A DNA stretch of 6,912 bases from Dehalococcoidales bacterium (lineage in GTDB: Bacteria; Chloroflexota; Dehalococcoidia; Dehalococcoidales; CSSed11-197), in NCBI GenBank assembly GCA_028705415.1, contig JAQWDO010000045.1:1-6912 (forward strand), given 5' to 3'. Position 1 is the stretch's first letter. Every line of letters starts with the position of its first letter. The translations under genes and the position numbers were made by a program. This document shows, in pieces, positions 1 through 6,702 of this stretch. Below the pieces are notes generated by a model. It was not told the origin of the DNA, made no database searches, and saw only the letters and a program-made list of their open reading frames with translations.

Positions 1-88
1 TTATTAGCATTATCATGCCGGTAGTAAGCCTTGTCCTCATGTGAGGAGCAGGCGACAACCGGCTTGTGTGGATGGCTGGTTCTCCCAA
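1..88 (-). CDS. rnfD: RnfD, membrane subunit of the Rnf complex (N-terminal fragment)
   Basis: Only the first 29 codons are present; the gene continues beyond position 1. The protein starts MGEPAIHTSRLSPAPHMRTR and continues with TTGMIMLI. The S-P-(AP)-H-x-R segment followed by a Met/Ile-rich stretch resembles the N terminus of RnfD/NqrB proteins, where a conserved SPH-R motif precedes the first membrane helix. RnfD is an integral membrane subunit carrying covalent FMN in the ferredoxin:NAD+ oxidoreductase. The start is inferred to be TTG at 86-88, one base after the rnfC stop codon. The frame has a stop a few codons further upstream and no other start between, and the next ATG lies inside the conserved motif. 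A purine-rich GAGAGGAAG (100-108) lies 11 bases upstream, slightly far. Placement directly after rnfC matches the usual rnfC-rnfD order. The fragment is too short for the family call to rest on sequence alone. Confidence 0.75.
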   Translation of the reverse strand, partial: MGEPAIHTSRLSPAPHMRTRLTTGMIMLI

Positions 89-89
89 T

Positions 90-1403
90 TTAGTCTTTGC
101 TTCCTCTCAACTTAATCTCTCGCTTGGTTATAGCGATATATTGTACCAGTGAAATGCCTGAAGGGCATGAATAGGAACAGTTGCCGCACTCAAAACAGAT
201 ATCTATTCCGTGTCTGCTGCATTCTTCATACTTGCCCGCGCGTGAATTGTAATAAATATCAACCGGAGACAGGCCAACCGGGCAAACATCTATACATTTA
301 CCGCACCTGATGCATTCACTTTCCGGAGTTCTGGAATCCTTGAGGACCAGCACAGCGCTTACGGTTGGCGTGACTGGCATATCCAGGTTATATGCAGTCC
401 GGCCTGTCATCGGGCCACCGAGAATTATCCTGTTGTTTTCGCCCAGGGTTCCTCCGCAAAAATTTAGTATATCTGCGACAGGTGTGCCAATACGTACTTT
501 GAGGTTGGAGCATCTTGGCAGGTTGCCACTGGCAGTGATAATTCTTTCCAGTGGCGGGAGCCCGCTCATGATTGCATCGTTCACGCTTTTAACAGTGGCG
601 ACACTATGGACACTGACTCCAATATCCTGCGGAAGCTTCCCGGGAGGTACCTCGCGTTTTGCTATCGCTTTTGCAAGCAGTTCTTCAGCACCAGATGGAT
701 AAGAAGATTTAAATGGAGTGACGGTGATATCCCCTCCTTTTTCAATGCTGGCTCTCGCTCTATCAAGGCTGGTTATCGCATCCGGATATTGATCGTTTAC
801 TGCAATAATGGTTTGCAGGGGTGAAAGAATCTTTTGCAGAATTCGGGTGCCATTGATCACCTCTGTTGCATTTTCAATCATCAGCCGGTAGTCGGACGTA
901 AGATAAGGTTCGCACTCCATTCCGTTGATCACCAGTGTGTTTATTCTGGCATTCATAGCTGACAGCAGCTTGATATACAGCGGGAAACCACCACCGCCCA
1001 GACCGTATACGCCGGTTTTCTGTATAAAATTCAGAAGAGTACGGCTGGAAGCGTTTTCTGCCGGGCTTTTTTCCGGTTCAATAGTTTTGCCCAACCCATC
1101 GGAAGTGATTACGACAGCTGATACCAATGAACCGAAGAACGGGTCGACATACTTAATTATCCCGCTAACTTCACCGGATATGCTCGATACGACAGGTGGC
1201 ATAACCGGGTTATCGCTGGCTCCAATACCCTCTCCGGCAAGAACGGTTTGCCCTTTTTTCACAATTGGATTGTATTCGTTGCCGTAACAGACCATGGGAA
1301 CTGTTATTTTTTCGGGAAGCGGGATGGCCTCGATCGGGCATGAGGCGGTAAGCTTGTTGCCAGGTAACGTAATACTATTATACGACAGGCTATTAATTTT
1401 CAC
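90..1403 (-). CDS. rnfC: RnfC, Fe-S/flavoprotein subunit of the Rnf electron transport complex
   Basis: This is the peripheral subunit of the ferredoxin:NAD+ oxidoreductase (Rnf), thought to handle electron exchange with NAD(H) at the cytoplasmic face of the membrane. With a GTG start at 1401-1403 the protein has 437 residues, a normal RnfC length. The N-terminal 80 or so residues form the barrel-sandwich part (PIVKKGQTVLAGEGIG). Next comes a Complex I 51-kDa-like region with GLGGGGFP at 134-141 and NGMECEPY at 160-167, then an SLBB-like stretch near 250-315 and GGPMTG at 329-334. Two ferredoxin-type cysteine sets follow: C364, C367, C370, C374 and C403, C406, C409, C413, each CxxCxxCxxxCP, for two [4Fe-4S] clusters. 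The reading frame extends to a TTG at 1458-1460, but GTG is preferred because GAGG lies 6 bases upstream. The gene overlaps the apbE end by 11 bases, so translation is probably coupled. The usual N-terminal GGxHP-type motif is weak here (SITLPGNK). Confidence 0.95.
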   Translation of the reverse strand: MKINSLSYNSITLPGNKLTASCPIEAIPLPEKITVPMVCYGNEYNPIVKKGQTVLAGEGIGASDNPVMPPVVSSISGEVSGIIKYVDPFFGSLVSAVVITSDGLGKTIEPEKSPAENASSRTLLNFIQKTGVYGLGGGGFPLYIKLLSAMNARINTLVINGMECEPYLTSDYRLMIENATEVINGTRILQKILSPLQTIIAVNDQYPDAITSLDRARASIEKGGDITVTPFKSSYPSGAEELLAKAIAKREVPPGKLPQDIGVSVHSVATVKSVNDAIMSGLPPLERIITASGNLPRCSNLKVRIGTPVADILNFCGGTLGENNRIILGGPMTGRTAYNLDMPVTPTVSAVLVLKDSRTPESECIRCGKCIDVCPVGLSPVDIYYNSRAGKYEECSRHGIDICFECGNCSYSCPSGISLVQYIAITKREIKLRGSKD

Positions 1404-2406
1404 CCGGAACCTCGAATACATCAAGCCCGCTGGAACGGTGAATATCTCTGAAGTTATCAATTATCAGGCATTCAACCCCTTCAAGCTGGTTGATGAAGTT
1501 AATTCCTTCGATTGGCCCCATTACAAATACAGCAGTTGCCAGTGCGTCAGCCAGTTCTGCCCGGGGGGCGATTACGGTTACCGATATGCAATCACTTACC
1601 GAATAACCGGTAAGCGGGTTAAGAATATGGCTAACCTTTTTATCGGGGTCAAAGTATCTTGCATAATTGCCGGAAGTCGCAATTGACTCACCTTTCAGGA
1701 TAAAGGAAATAATCGATTCATTTGAATTATCCGGATTTAACAGTGAGACTTCCCAGCCGGAATTGTCCGGCTTGCTTCCCAGAGTAGCGCTATCTCCGCC
1801 TGCATTGACAACGGCATGTTCAATTCCCAGGCTTTCCAGGCTTTTCAGGGCTTCTCCGGCGGCAAATCCCTTGGCGATTCCACCCAATGTTATCTTCATT
1901 TTATCAGGCATAGAGATTGAGTTGCTGCTAATTATAATTTTATCGAAGCCGACTAGCTCCATCGCTTCGTCTACCCGCTGCTGCTGAACCTGTGGTGGTT
2001 CTGTCCATAGGCCACTTTCCCAGAGTTCCAGTACTGGCTGAATGGTGATATCGAAATAACCACCGGTGATCTCACCATACTCAATGGAAAGCTCTACCAG
2101 TCTTTTTAAATCCTGACCAGGGGCATCAATATGCCCCTGTGTATTGAGGAGATAAGCTTCGGCTGTATTGCCATATATTGAAGCTGCCTGCTCGATTTGC
2201 TGCATGCGTTCGAAGGCTGCTTCAAATGCTGCAGCGGCTTTATCTTCATCAGCAGCATAAAGGGTGATGGTAACAAATGTGTCCATCAGCGTACGTGTTT
2301 GGCTGAAGTTTTCCAGAGACGGCCTGGAACAAGCTCCGTAAACCAGAGTTAAAATAATAATCAGGGCAAACAAAGCCCCTGAAACTTGCCTGCGTCGAAA
2401 TATCAT
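1393..2406 (-). CDS. apbE: ApbE family FAD:protein FMN transferase, predicted lipoprotein
   Basis: ApbE uses FAD to attach FMN through a phosphoester bond to a Ser/Thr of target proteins, notably RnfG and RnfD (or NqrB/C). This copy has 337 residues, a usual length. It begins with basic residues (RRR), a hydrophobic segment at about 10-23, and Cys26 in a lipobox-like LVYGAC, so a membrane-anchored exported lipoprotein is predicted; Tyr at -3 is not ideal. Family motifs follow in order: MDTFVTITLY (41-50), FDITIQPVLELW (118-129), GGIAKG (175-180), VNAGGD (200-205), HILNPLTG (260-267), and ADALAT (286-291), whose Asp and Thr are Mg2+ ligands in the family. Two positions in the central motif that are usually Asp are Thr173 and Gly184 here. 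ATG at 2404-2406 is chosen because GAGG (2412-2415) is 5 bases upstream; a TTG directly before it would be only 2 bases away. Its position ahead of rnfC and rnfD indicates that its targets are the Rnf subunits. Confidence 0.94.
   Translation of the reverse strand: MIFRRRQVSGALFALIIILTLVYGACSRPSLENFSQTRTLMDTFVTITLYAADEDKAAAAFEAAFERMQQIEQAASIYGNTAEAYLLNTQGHIDAPGQDLKRLVELSIEYGEITGGYFDITIQPVLELWESGLWTEPPQVQQQRVDEAMELVGFDKIIISSNSISMPDKMKITLGGIAKGFAAGEALKSLESLGIEHAVVNAGGDSATLGSKPDNSGWEVSLLNPDNSNESIISFILKGESIATSGNYARYFDPDKKVSHILNPLTGYSVSDCISVTVIAPRAELADALATAVFVMGPIEGINFINQLEGVECLIIDNFRDIHRSSGLDVFEVPGEN
1410..1413 (-). promoter_or_regulatory. Ribosome binding site that sets the rnfC start
   Basis: On the minus strand the sequence reads CGAGGTTCCGG followed by GTG. 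GAGG is 6 bases before the GTG at 1401-1403. The longer alternatives, TTG at 1458-1460 and ATG at 1419-1421, lack an equally good site and would add residues before the expected RnfC N terminus. Confidence 0.6.
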
Positions 2407-2423
2407 CAATGCCTCAACATATT

Positions 2424-2452
2424 ATTATAGCTTTAACAAGCCAGACTTACAG
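2424..2452 (-). promoter_or_regulatory. Weak candidate promoter ahead of apbE
   Basis: On the minus strand an exact TATAAT (2424-2429) lies 17 bases downstream of CTGTAA (2447-2452), which matches the sigma-70 -35 consensus at only three of six positions. Transcription would begin near 2417, leaving about ten bases before the apbE ATG, an unusually short leader that barely includes the ribosome binding site. The 201-base gap between pyrK and apbE (2407-2607) is the only sizeable non-coding stretch in the window and the natural place for a promoter, but this one is speculative. Nothing resembling an FMN riboswitch is evident in the gap. Confidence 0.22.
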
Positions 2453-2607
2453 GTTAAGCGATATTATTCCAGCAAATACAAGGGGTATTAAGCTTATCAC
2501 AGAGTATTATTGCTGTTCCAGTTGCGAACTATCAGTTCCTTCAATCAGATGTTGCAGGGGAGAGGGACCACCGGAGTTTGCTATCGTGCCGGCAATTCTG
2601 CCGCTTA

Positions 2608-3390
2608 TTATATGCCCGGGTTTTTGTCCCAGACGATTTCGTAATAATCAAATACCGGCCCGTCATGACAGACCTTTTTCATGCCGGCTGCAGTTTTTAT
2701 TGAGCAGCCATAGCATGCTCCAAATCCGCAGCCCATACGGGTTTCGAGCGATATCTGGAAAGGCCTGGCGCTGGAAAGCCGGTTATTGCGGGCGGCAATC
2801 GGATGGTACATGACATTTGGGCCACATGCCAGAATCTGCTCTGCCCATTCTATATAGTCGCCAAGCATATCGGTTACCAGGCAGTGAGCTCCGCAGGAAC
2901 CATCCTCGGTAGCTATATGGCATTTAACCTGTTCCGGCAGATTGTCTGCCGGGTAGACGCAGGAAGCCGTGCTGGCTCCCTGGAGAAGGATTACCGATTT
3001 GCCTGCTTCCCGGGCTGACTGGGCAACAAAGCGGATGGGAGCGATGCCCAGTCCTCCGGCAACCAGAAGAATGTTTTGCGCTTCTGGAGCCAGAGAGAAA
3101 CCATTGCCAAGCGGACCAAGCATGCTTAGTTCGGTGCCCGGTTGCTGTTTGGAAAGCCAGGTTGTTCCCTTGCCGCATACTGCAAAAAGAACAGCAAAGG
3201 CTTCTTTGGTTTGGTTCACCTGGTGTATGGCAAGCGGTCGTTTTAGCAGATAATCATTGCAACTTACCATAATAAACTGACCCGGTTTGGCTGCACTGGA
3301 AATTTGCCTGCAATGCAGCCATGCCAGGAAGACGTTTTTGTATAGCTCTTCTATGCTTTCCAGCCGGGCAAGAACGCTAAATGTACTCAC
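2608..3390 (-). CDS. pyrK: PyrK, electron-transfer subunit of type 1B dihydroorotate dehydrogenase
   Basis: PyrK carries FAD and a [2Fe-2S] cluster and passes electrons from the PyrD subunit to NAD+ during oxidation of dihydroorotate to orotate in the cytoplasm. The protein has 260 residues, typical of the family. It shows the ferredoxin-reductase layout: the FAD-binding RPLAI at 51-55, GKGTTWL (73-79), LGPLGNGF (91-98), the nucleotide-binding AGGLGIAP (111-118) and CGP at 189-191. A C-terminal 2Fe-2S site follows, ETRMGCGFGACYGC with C221, C226, C229 and, after eleven residues, C241 in VCHDGPVF. This cysteine spacing and the CHDGPVF ending are characteristic of PyrK. The start is GTG at 3388-3390; GTGA overlaps the carB stop by 4 bases and GAGG lies 4 bases upstream, so translation is coupled to carB. 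No pyrD follows; the next gene is apbE. A related NAD(P)H-flavin reductase is a less likely alternative given the carB linkage. Confidence 0.93.
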   Translation of the reverse strand: MSTFSVLARLESIEELYKNVFLAWLHCRQISSAAKPGQFIMVSCNDYLLKRPLAIHQVNQTKEAFAVLFAVCGKGTTWLSKQQPGTELSMLGPLGNGFSLAPEAQNILLVAGGLGIAPIRFVAQSAREAGKSVILLQGASTASCVYPADNLPEQVKCHIATEDGSCGAHCLVTDMLGDYIEWAEQILACGPNVMYHPIAARNNRLSSARPFQISLETRMGCGFGACYGCSIKTAAGMKKVCHDGPVFDYYEIVWDKNPGI

Positions 3391-6300
3391 TTTTCCTCGG
3401 CAATTTTTCTGTATTCGGGCAATGAGAGTGAGTTGTATAGCTGATGACCGTGTTTAAGGGCTTCAACTGCTGCACGGGCAGTATCAAGAGAGGTGAAACA
3501 GGGCAGGCGCTGCTCGACAGTAGCCCGGCGGATATGGAAACCGTCCCTGAGTGCAGTTCCTCCCCCGGTTATGGTATTGATTACTCCTGCTACGGTACCG
3601 TTGCGTATAATGTCTATGATATTGGGGTGGCCTTCTCCCAGTTTCTTGCTCACCATTTTTACCTTCATTCCATCTGCTTCGATCATTGCAGCAGTGCCTT
3701 CTGTTGCGTACAAGCGGTAACCCTGCCTGTTCAGATCACGAATTATCGGCAATGCTTCCGGTTTGTCGCGATCGGCAATGCTGAGCAAAATCGAACCAGC
3801 CTCAGGCAGCATCATGCCAGATGCAATCAGCGCTTTGGCAAGCGCAGCATCGAATGTCAGGTCTACTCCCATAACTTCTCCGGTGCTTTTCATCTCCGGG
3901 CCAAGATAAGTATCTACACCGGCAAGTTTGGACATGGAAAAAACCGGAGCTTTAATGGCAAATAGCTTCTTTGCAGGGACAAGGCCGCCGGAGTACCCCT
4001 GTTGCTTGAGGCTTTCGCCAAGCATTACCCGTGTTGCCAGATCAACCATCGGGATGCCGGTTACCTTGGATATGAAAGGTATGGTGCGGCTGGCTCTGGG
4101 ATTTACTTCAAGTATGTAGATTCCATTTGCTCCGGTATTGTTAGAGCGGCATACCACAAACTGGATATTCATCAGGCCTTTAATCTTAAGGGCTTTGCCT
4201 ACCGTAGTGGAATAATCGACTATCATATCGATTTCTTCCCGGGTAAGGTTTATACTCGGGTAAACTGCCATTGAGTCTCCGCTGTGGACTCCGGCACGCT
4301 CAATATGCTCCATTATGCCGGGAATCAGTACATCTTCGCCATCGCTAACGGCATCGATTTCAACCTCTTTGCCAAGCAGGTATTTGTCTATGAGCACCGG
4401 GTGGCCGGTTTGCAAATCAACTGCCATTTTCATGTAACGTACCAGTTCGCTTGCATTGTGGACAATTTCCATAGCGCGCCCGCCGAGCACATAACTGGGG
4501 CGCACCAGCACCGGGTAGCCGATTATCTCGGCAACCTTGAGTGCTTCCTCTATGGTGTAAATTGCAGATCCGGGAGCCTGGGGGATTCCCAGGTTGGAAA
4601 GAAAGCCCTCAAAGCGTTTCCTGTCCTCGGCCAGATCTATAGCTTCATAATCGGAACCGAGCAGCTTCAAGCCGTTACGGGTTAGCGGCTCTGCCAGATT
4701 GATTGCGGTTTGTCCGCCAAACTGTACAATAACGCCCGGAGTATCATTTTCATTTCCGCCGACAGTTTCATTTTCAATAATATCTCTTACGCTTTCTTCA
4801 TCCAGGGCTTCGAAGTACAGCCGGTCAGATGTATCAAAATCGGTAGAAACAGTTTCCGGATTGGAATTTACCATTATGCTCTGGTAGCCGGCTGCCTGAA
4901 GTGCCCATGCTGAATGCACGCTGCAATAATCGAATTCTATGCCCTGGCCGATGCGAATGGGGCCGCTCCCTATTACTATTGCCTTTCTTCGGTTGTCAGG
5001 GATAGATTCGTTTTCCATTTCGTAAGTACTGTAAAAATAAGGAGTGGAAGCATCGAATTCGCCGGCACAGGTGTCTACCATTTTGAATACGGGCCGGATG
5101 TTCCATTGATGGCGCAGATCGCGTACCTGATCCGGCAGCCTGTCGGCAAGGGTGGCAATTTGTTCGTCGCTGAAACCCATACGTTTGGCTTCAGTCAGCA
5201 GTTCAGGCTTGAGAGGCTCTGACAACAGCTTTTTTTCCATGCTGACAATATTGGACAATTTTTCCAAAAACCACATATCTATGCAGGTAATATCATGAAT
5301 GCTCTTCAGGCTTAAGTTTCTGCGTATTGCCGCCATTATTGCCCATAAACGGAGGTCGTTGGGATAAAGGGGGTAGGCTTCCAGGCTTGCTCCATTTTTC
5401 CATTCGCTGTCTTCCCATAACAGTGTTTTTTTGCCGAATTCAAGGCAGCGTACTGCTTTCTGGAAAGCGGCTTCGAATGTCCTGTCGATAGCCATCACCT
5501 CTCCAGTGGCTTTCATTTGAGTACCGATTATGCGGTCACCGCTGGCAAATTTATCAAACGGCCATCTCGGTATCTTGACTACTATATAGTCAAGTGAGGG
5601 TTCGAAGGAGGCCATTGTTTTACCGGTAACAGCGTTAGGAATTTCGTCAAGGCGTTTTCCGATGGCGATTTTTGCTGCTACCCGGGCTATTGGGTAGCCG
5701 GTAGCCTTGCTTGCCAGTGCCGATGAACGGCTCAGGCGCGGGTTGACCTCGATTACATAATACTGGTCGCTCGAGGGGTTAAGCGCCATTTGTATATTGC
5801 AGCCGCCTTCGACCCCGAGCGCGCGGACTATCTTCAGGCTGGCAGTACGAAGCATCTGGTGTTCTTTATTGGTAAGTGTCTGGGAAGGGGCAACTACAAT
5901 GCTGTCACCTGTATGGACTCCCATCGGATCGACGTTTTCCATGTTGCAAATAGTAATGCAGTTGTTGGCTCCGTCTCGCATTACCTCGTATTCAATTTCC
6001 TTCCAGCCTTTGACTGAGGTTTCGACCAGCACCTGGTGAATTGGGCTGGCAGCAAGGCCTGAGGAAGCAACCCTTTCCAGCTCCTCCCAGTTCTGGGCGA
6101 AGCCACCGCCGGTGCCGCCAAGAGTATACGCGGGGCGGATTACTACCGGAAAACCGATTTCTTCTACTGTGCGCCTGACCTGTTCAATGCCGGTGACTAT
6201 GGCAGATGGCGGCACTGGTTCGCCGATTTCCATAAGCATTTTCTTGAAAAGCTCCCGGTCTTCCCCTTTTCGGATTGCGGTTATAGGCGTGCCCAGTACC

Positions 6301-6635
6301 CGGACGTTATATTTTTCCAAAACCCCGTGGTCTGCAAGTTCCATGGCCAGGTTGAGGCCGGTTTGTCCGCCGAGAGTAGGGAGCAGCCCGTCAGGGCGTT
6401 CTTTTTCGATTATACGGGTGATCATTTCGACAGTCAGGGGTTCTATATAGACGATATCGGCAATATCTTCATCTGTCATGATAGTTGCCGGGTTGGAATT
6501 AATAAGAACTGAAGTAATGCCTTCTTCGTGCATTGCTTTGCAGGCCTGTGTTCCGGCATAATCGAACTCCGCCGCCTGGCCAATTACAATCGGACCGGAT
6601 CCCAGTATCAACACCTTTCTCGGTTTTTCAGGCAT
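3387..6635 (-). CDS. carB: Carbamoyl phosphate synthetase large subunit
   Basis: CarB makes carbamoyl phosphate from bicarbonate, two ATP and ammonia channelled from CarA, for pyrimidine and arginine synthesis. The protein has 1082 residues, the normal full length. The first synthetase half (about 1-400) opens with GSGPIVIGQ at 12-20 and carries the ATP-grasp elements TLGGTGGG (171-178), GVHTGDS (239-245) and EVNPR (296-300). A helical oligomerisation region covers about 400-550. The second half repeats the pattern with GSGPIRIGQ (556-564), YVLGGRAM (715-722), GVHSGDS (782-788) and EVNPR (843-847). The C-terminal methylglyoxal-synthase-like allosteric domain (about 940-1060) has YATEGT at 976-981, keeping both Thr residues that line the effector pocket in E. 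coli CarB. The ATG at 6633-6635 has AAAGGAAG (6645-6652) 9 bases upstream. No frameshift or missing motif is seen. It lies 65 bases after carA and overlaps pyrK by 4 bases. The sequence does not tell whether UMP, ornithine or another effector acts on it. Confidence 0.99.
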   Translation of the reverse strand: MPEKPRKVLILGSGPIVIGQAAEFDYAGTQACKAMHEEGITSVLINSNPATIMTDEDIADIVYIEPLTVEMITRIIEKERPDGLLPTLGGQTGLNLAMELADHGVLEKYNVRVLGTPITAIRKGEDRELFKKMLMEIGEPVPPSAIVTGIEQVRRTVEEIGFPVVIRPAYTLGGTGGGFAQNWEELERVASSGLAASPIHQVLVETSVKGWKEIEYEVMRDGANNCITICNMENVDPMGVHTGDSIVVAPSQTLTNKEHQMLRTASLKIVRALGVEGGCNIQMALNPSSDQYYVIEVNPRLSRSSALASKATGYPIARVAAKIAIGKRLDEIPNAVTGKTMASFEPSLDYIVVKIPRWPFDKFASGDRIIGTQMKATGEVMAIDRTFEAAFQKAVRCLEFGKKTLLWEDSEWKNGASLEAYPLYPNDLRLWAIMAAIRRNLSLKSIHDITCIDMWFLEKLSNIVSMEKKLLSEPLKPELLTEAKRMGFSDEQIATLADRLPDQVRDLRHQWNIRPVFKMVDTCAGEFDASTPYFYSTYEMENESIPDNRRKAIVIGSGPIRIGQGIEFDYCSVHSAWALQAAGYQSIMVNSNPETVSTDFDTSDRLYFEALDEESVRDIIENETVGGNENDTPGVIVQFGGQTAINLAEPLTRNGLKLLGSDYEAIDLAEDRKRFEGFLSNLGIPQAPGSAIYTIEEALKVAEIIGYPVLVRPSYVLGGRAMEIVHNASELVRYMKMAVDLQTGHPVLIDKYLLGKEVEIDAVSDGEDVLIPGIMEHIERAGVHSGDSMAVYPSINLTREEIDMIVDYSTTVGKALKIKGLMNIQFVVCRSNNTGANGIYILEVNPRASRTIPFISKVTGIPMVDLATRVMLGESLKQQGYSGGLVPAKKLFAIKAPVFSMSKLAGVDTYLGPEMKSTGEVMGVDLTFDAALAKALIASGMMLPEAGSILLSIADRDKPEALPIIRDLNRQGYRLYATEGTAAMIEADGMKVKMVSKKLGEGHPNIIDIIRNGTVAGVINTITGGGTALRDGFHIRRATVEQRLPCFTSLDTARAAVEALKHGHQLYNSLSLPEYRKIAEEK

Positions 6636-6672
6636 ATATTTTCGCTTCCTTTGCTAGTTTACATAAATGTGA

Positions 6673-6702
6673 GACACAATATATATTTGTTGAATTTGTG
6701 TC
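6673..6702 (-). repeat. Perfect 7-base inverted repeat between carA and carB
   Basis: GACACAA (6673-6679) and TTGTGTC (6696-6702) are exact reverse complements separated by 16 AT-rich bases. In the transcript the first arm overlaps the carA stop codon, so a stem-loop could form immediately after carA and about 40 bases before the carB start. A shorter alternative pairing (ACAA with TTGT around an ATATATA centre) competes for the same arm. No U-run follows, so a strong intrinsic terminator is unlikely. It may be a processing or stability element, or chance in AT-rich sequence. Confidence 0.4.

Noticed and set aside
2526..2538. Inverted repeat GAACT-ATC-AGTTC in the pyrK-apbE gap, as an operator
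   Set aside because: Five-base arms with a 3-base centre are expected by chance, and it is not positioned at a convincing promoter.
2590..2603. Small hairpin (CGGCA / TGCCG, 4-base loop) just after the pyrK stop, as a possible terminator
   Set aside because: The stem is only 5 base pairs and no U-run follows on the minus strand, so it does not qualify as an intrinsic terminator.
2407..2607. Possible FMN riboswitch or pyrimidine attenuator ahead of apbE
   Set aside because: I could not find the conserved FMN aptamer core or an attenuator-like terminator/antiterminator pair in the 201 bases.
2409..2813. Plus-strand reading frame of 134 codons starting in the pyrK-apbE gap
   Set aside because: More than half of it is antisense to pyrK, there is no ribosome binding site, and the protein shows no recognisable motif.
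3444..3965. Plus-strand reading frame of 173 codons opposite carB
   Set aside because: It lies entirely antisense to the well-conserved allosteric-domain end of carB and has a composition typical of a shadow frame. Other plus-strand frames opposite carB were dismissed for the same reason.
3387..6635. Internal duplication within carB (two GSGPI, GVHxGDS and EVNPR copies) as a recent repeat
   Set aside because: This is the ancient duplicated synthetase architecture shared by all CarB proteins, not a new repeat.
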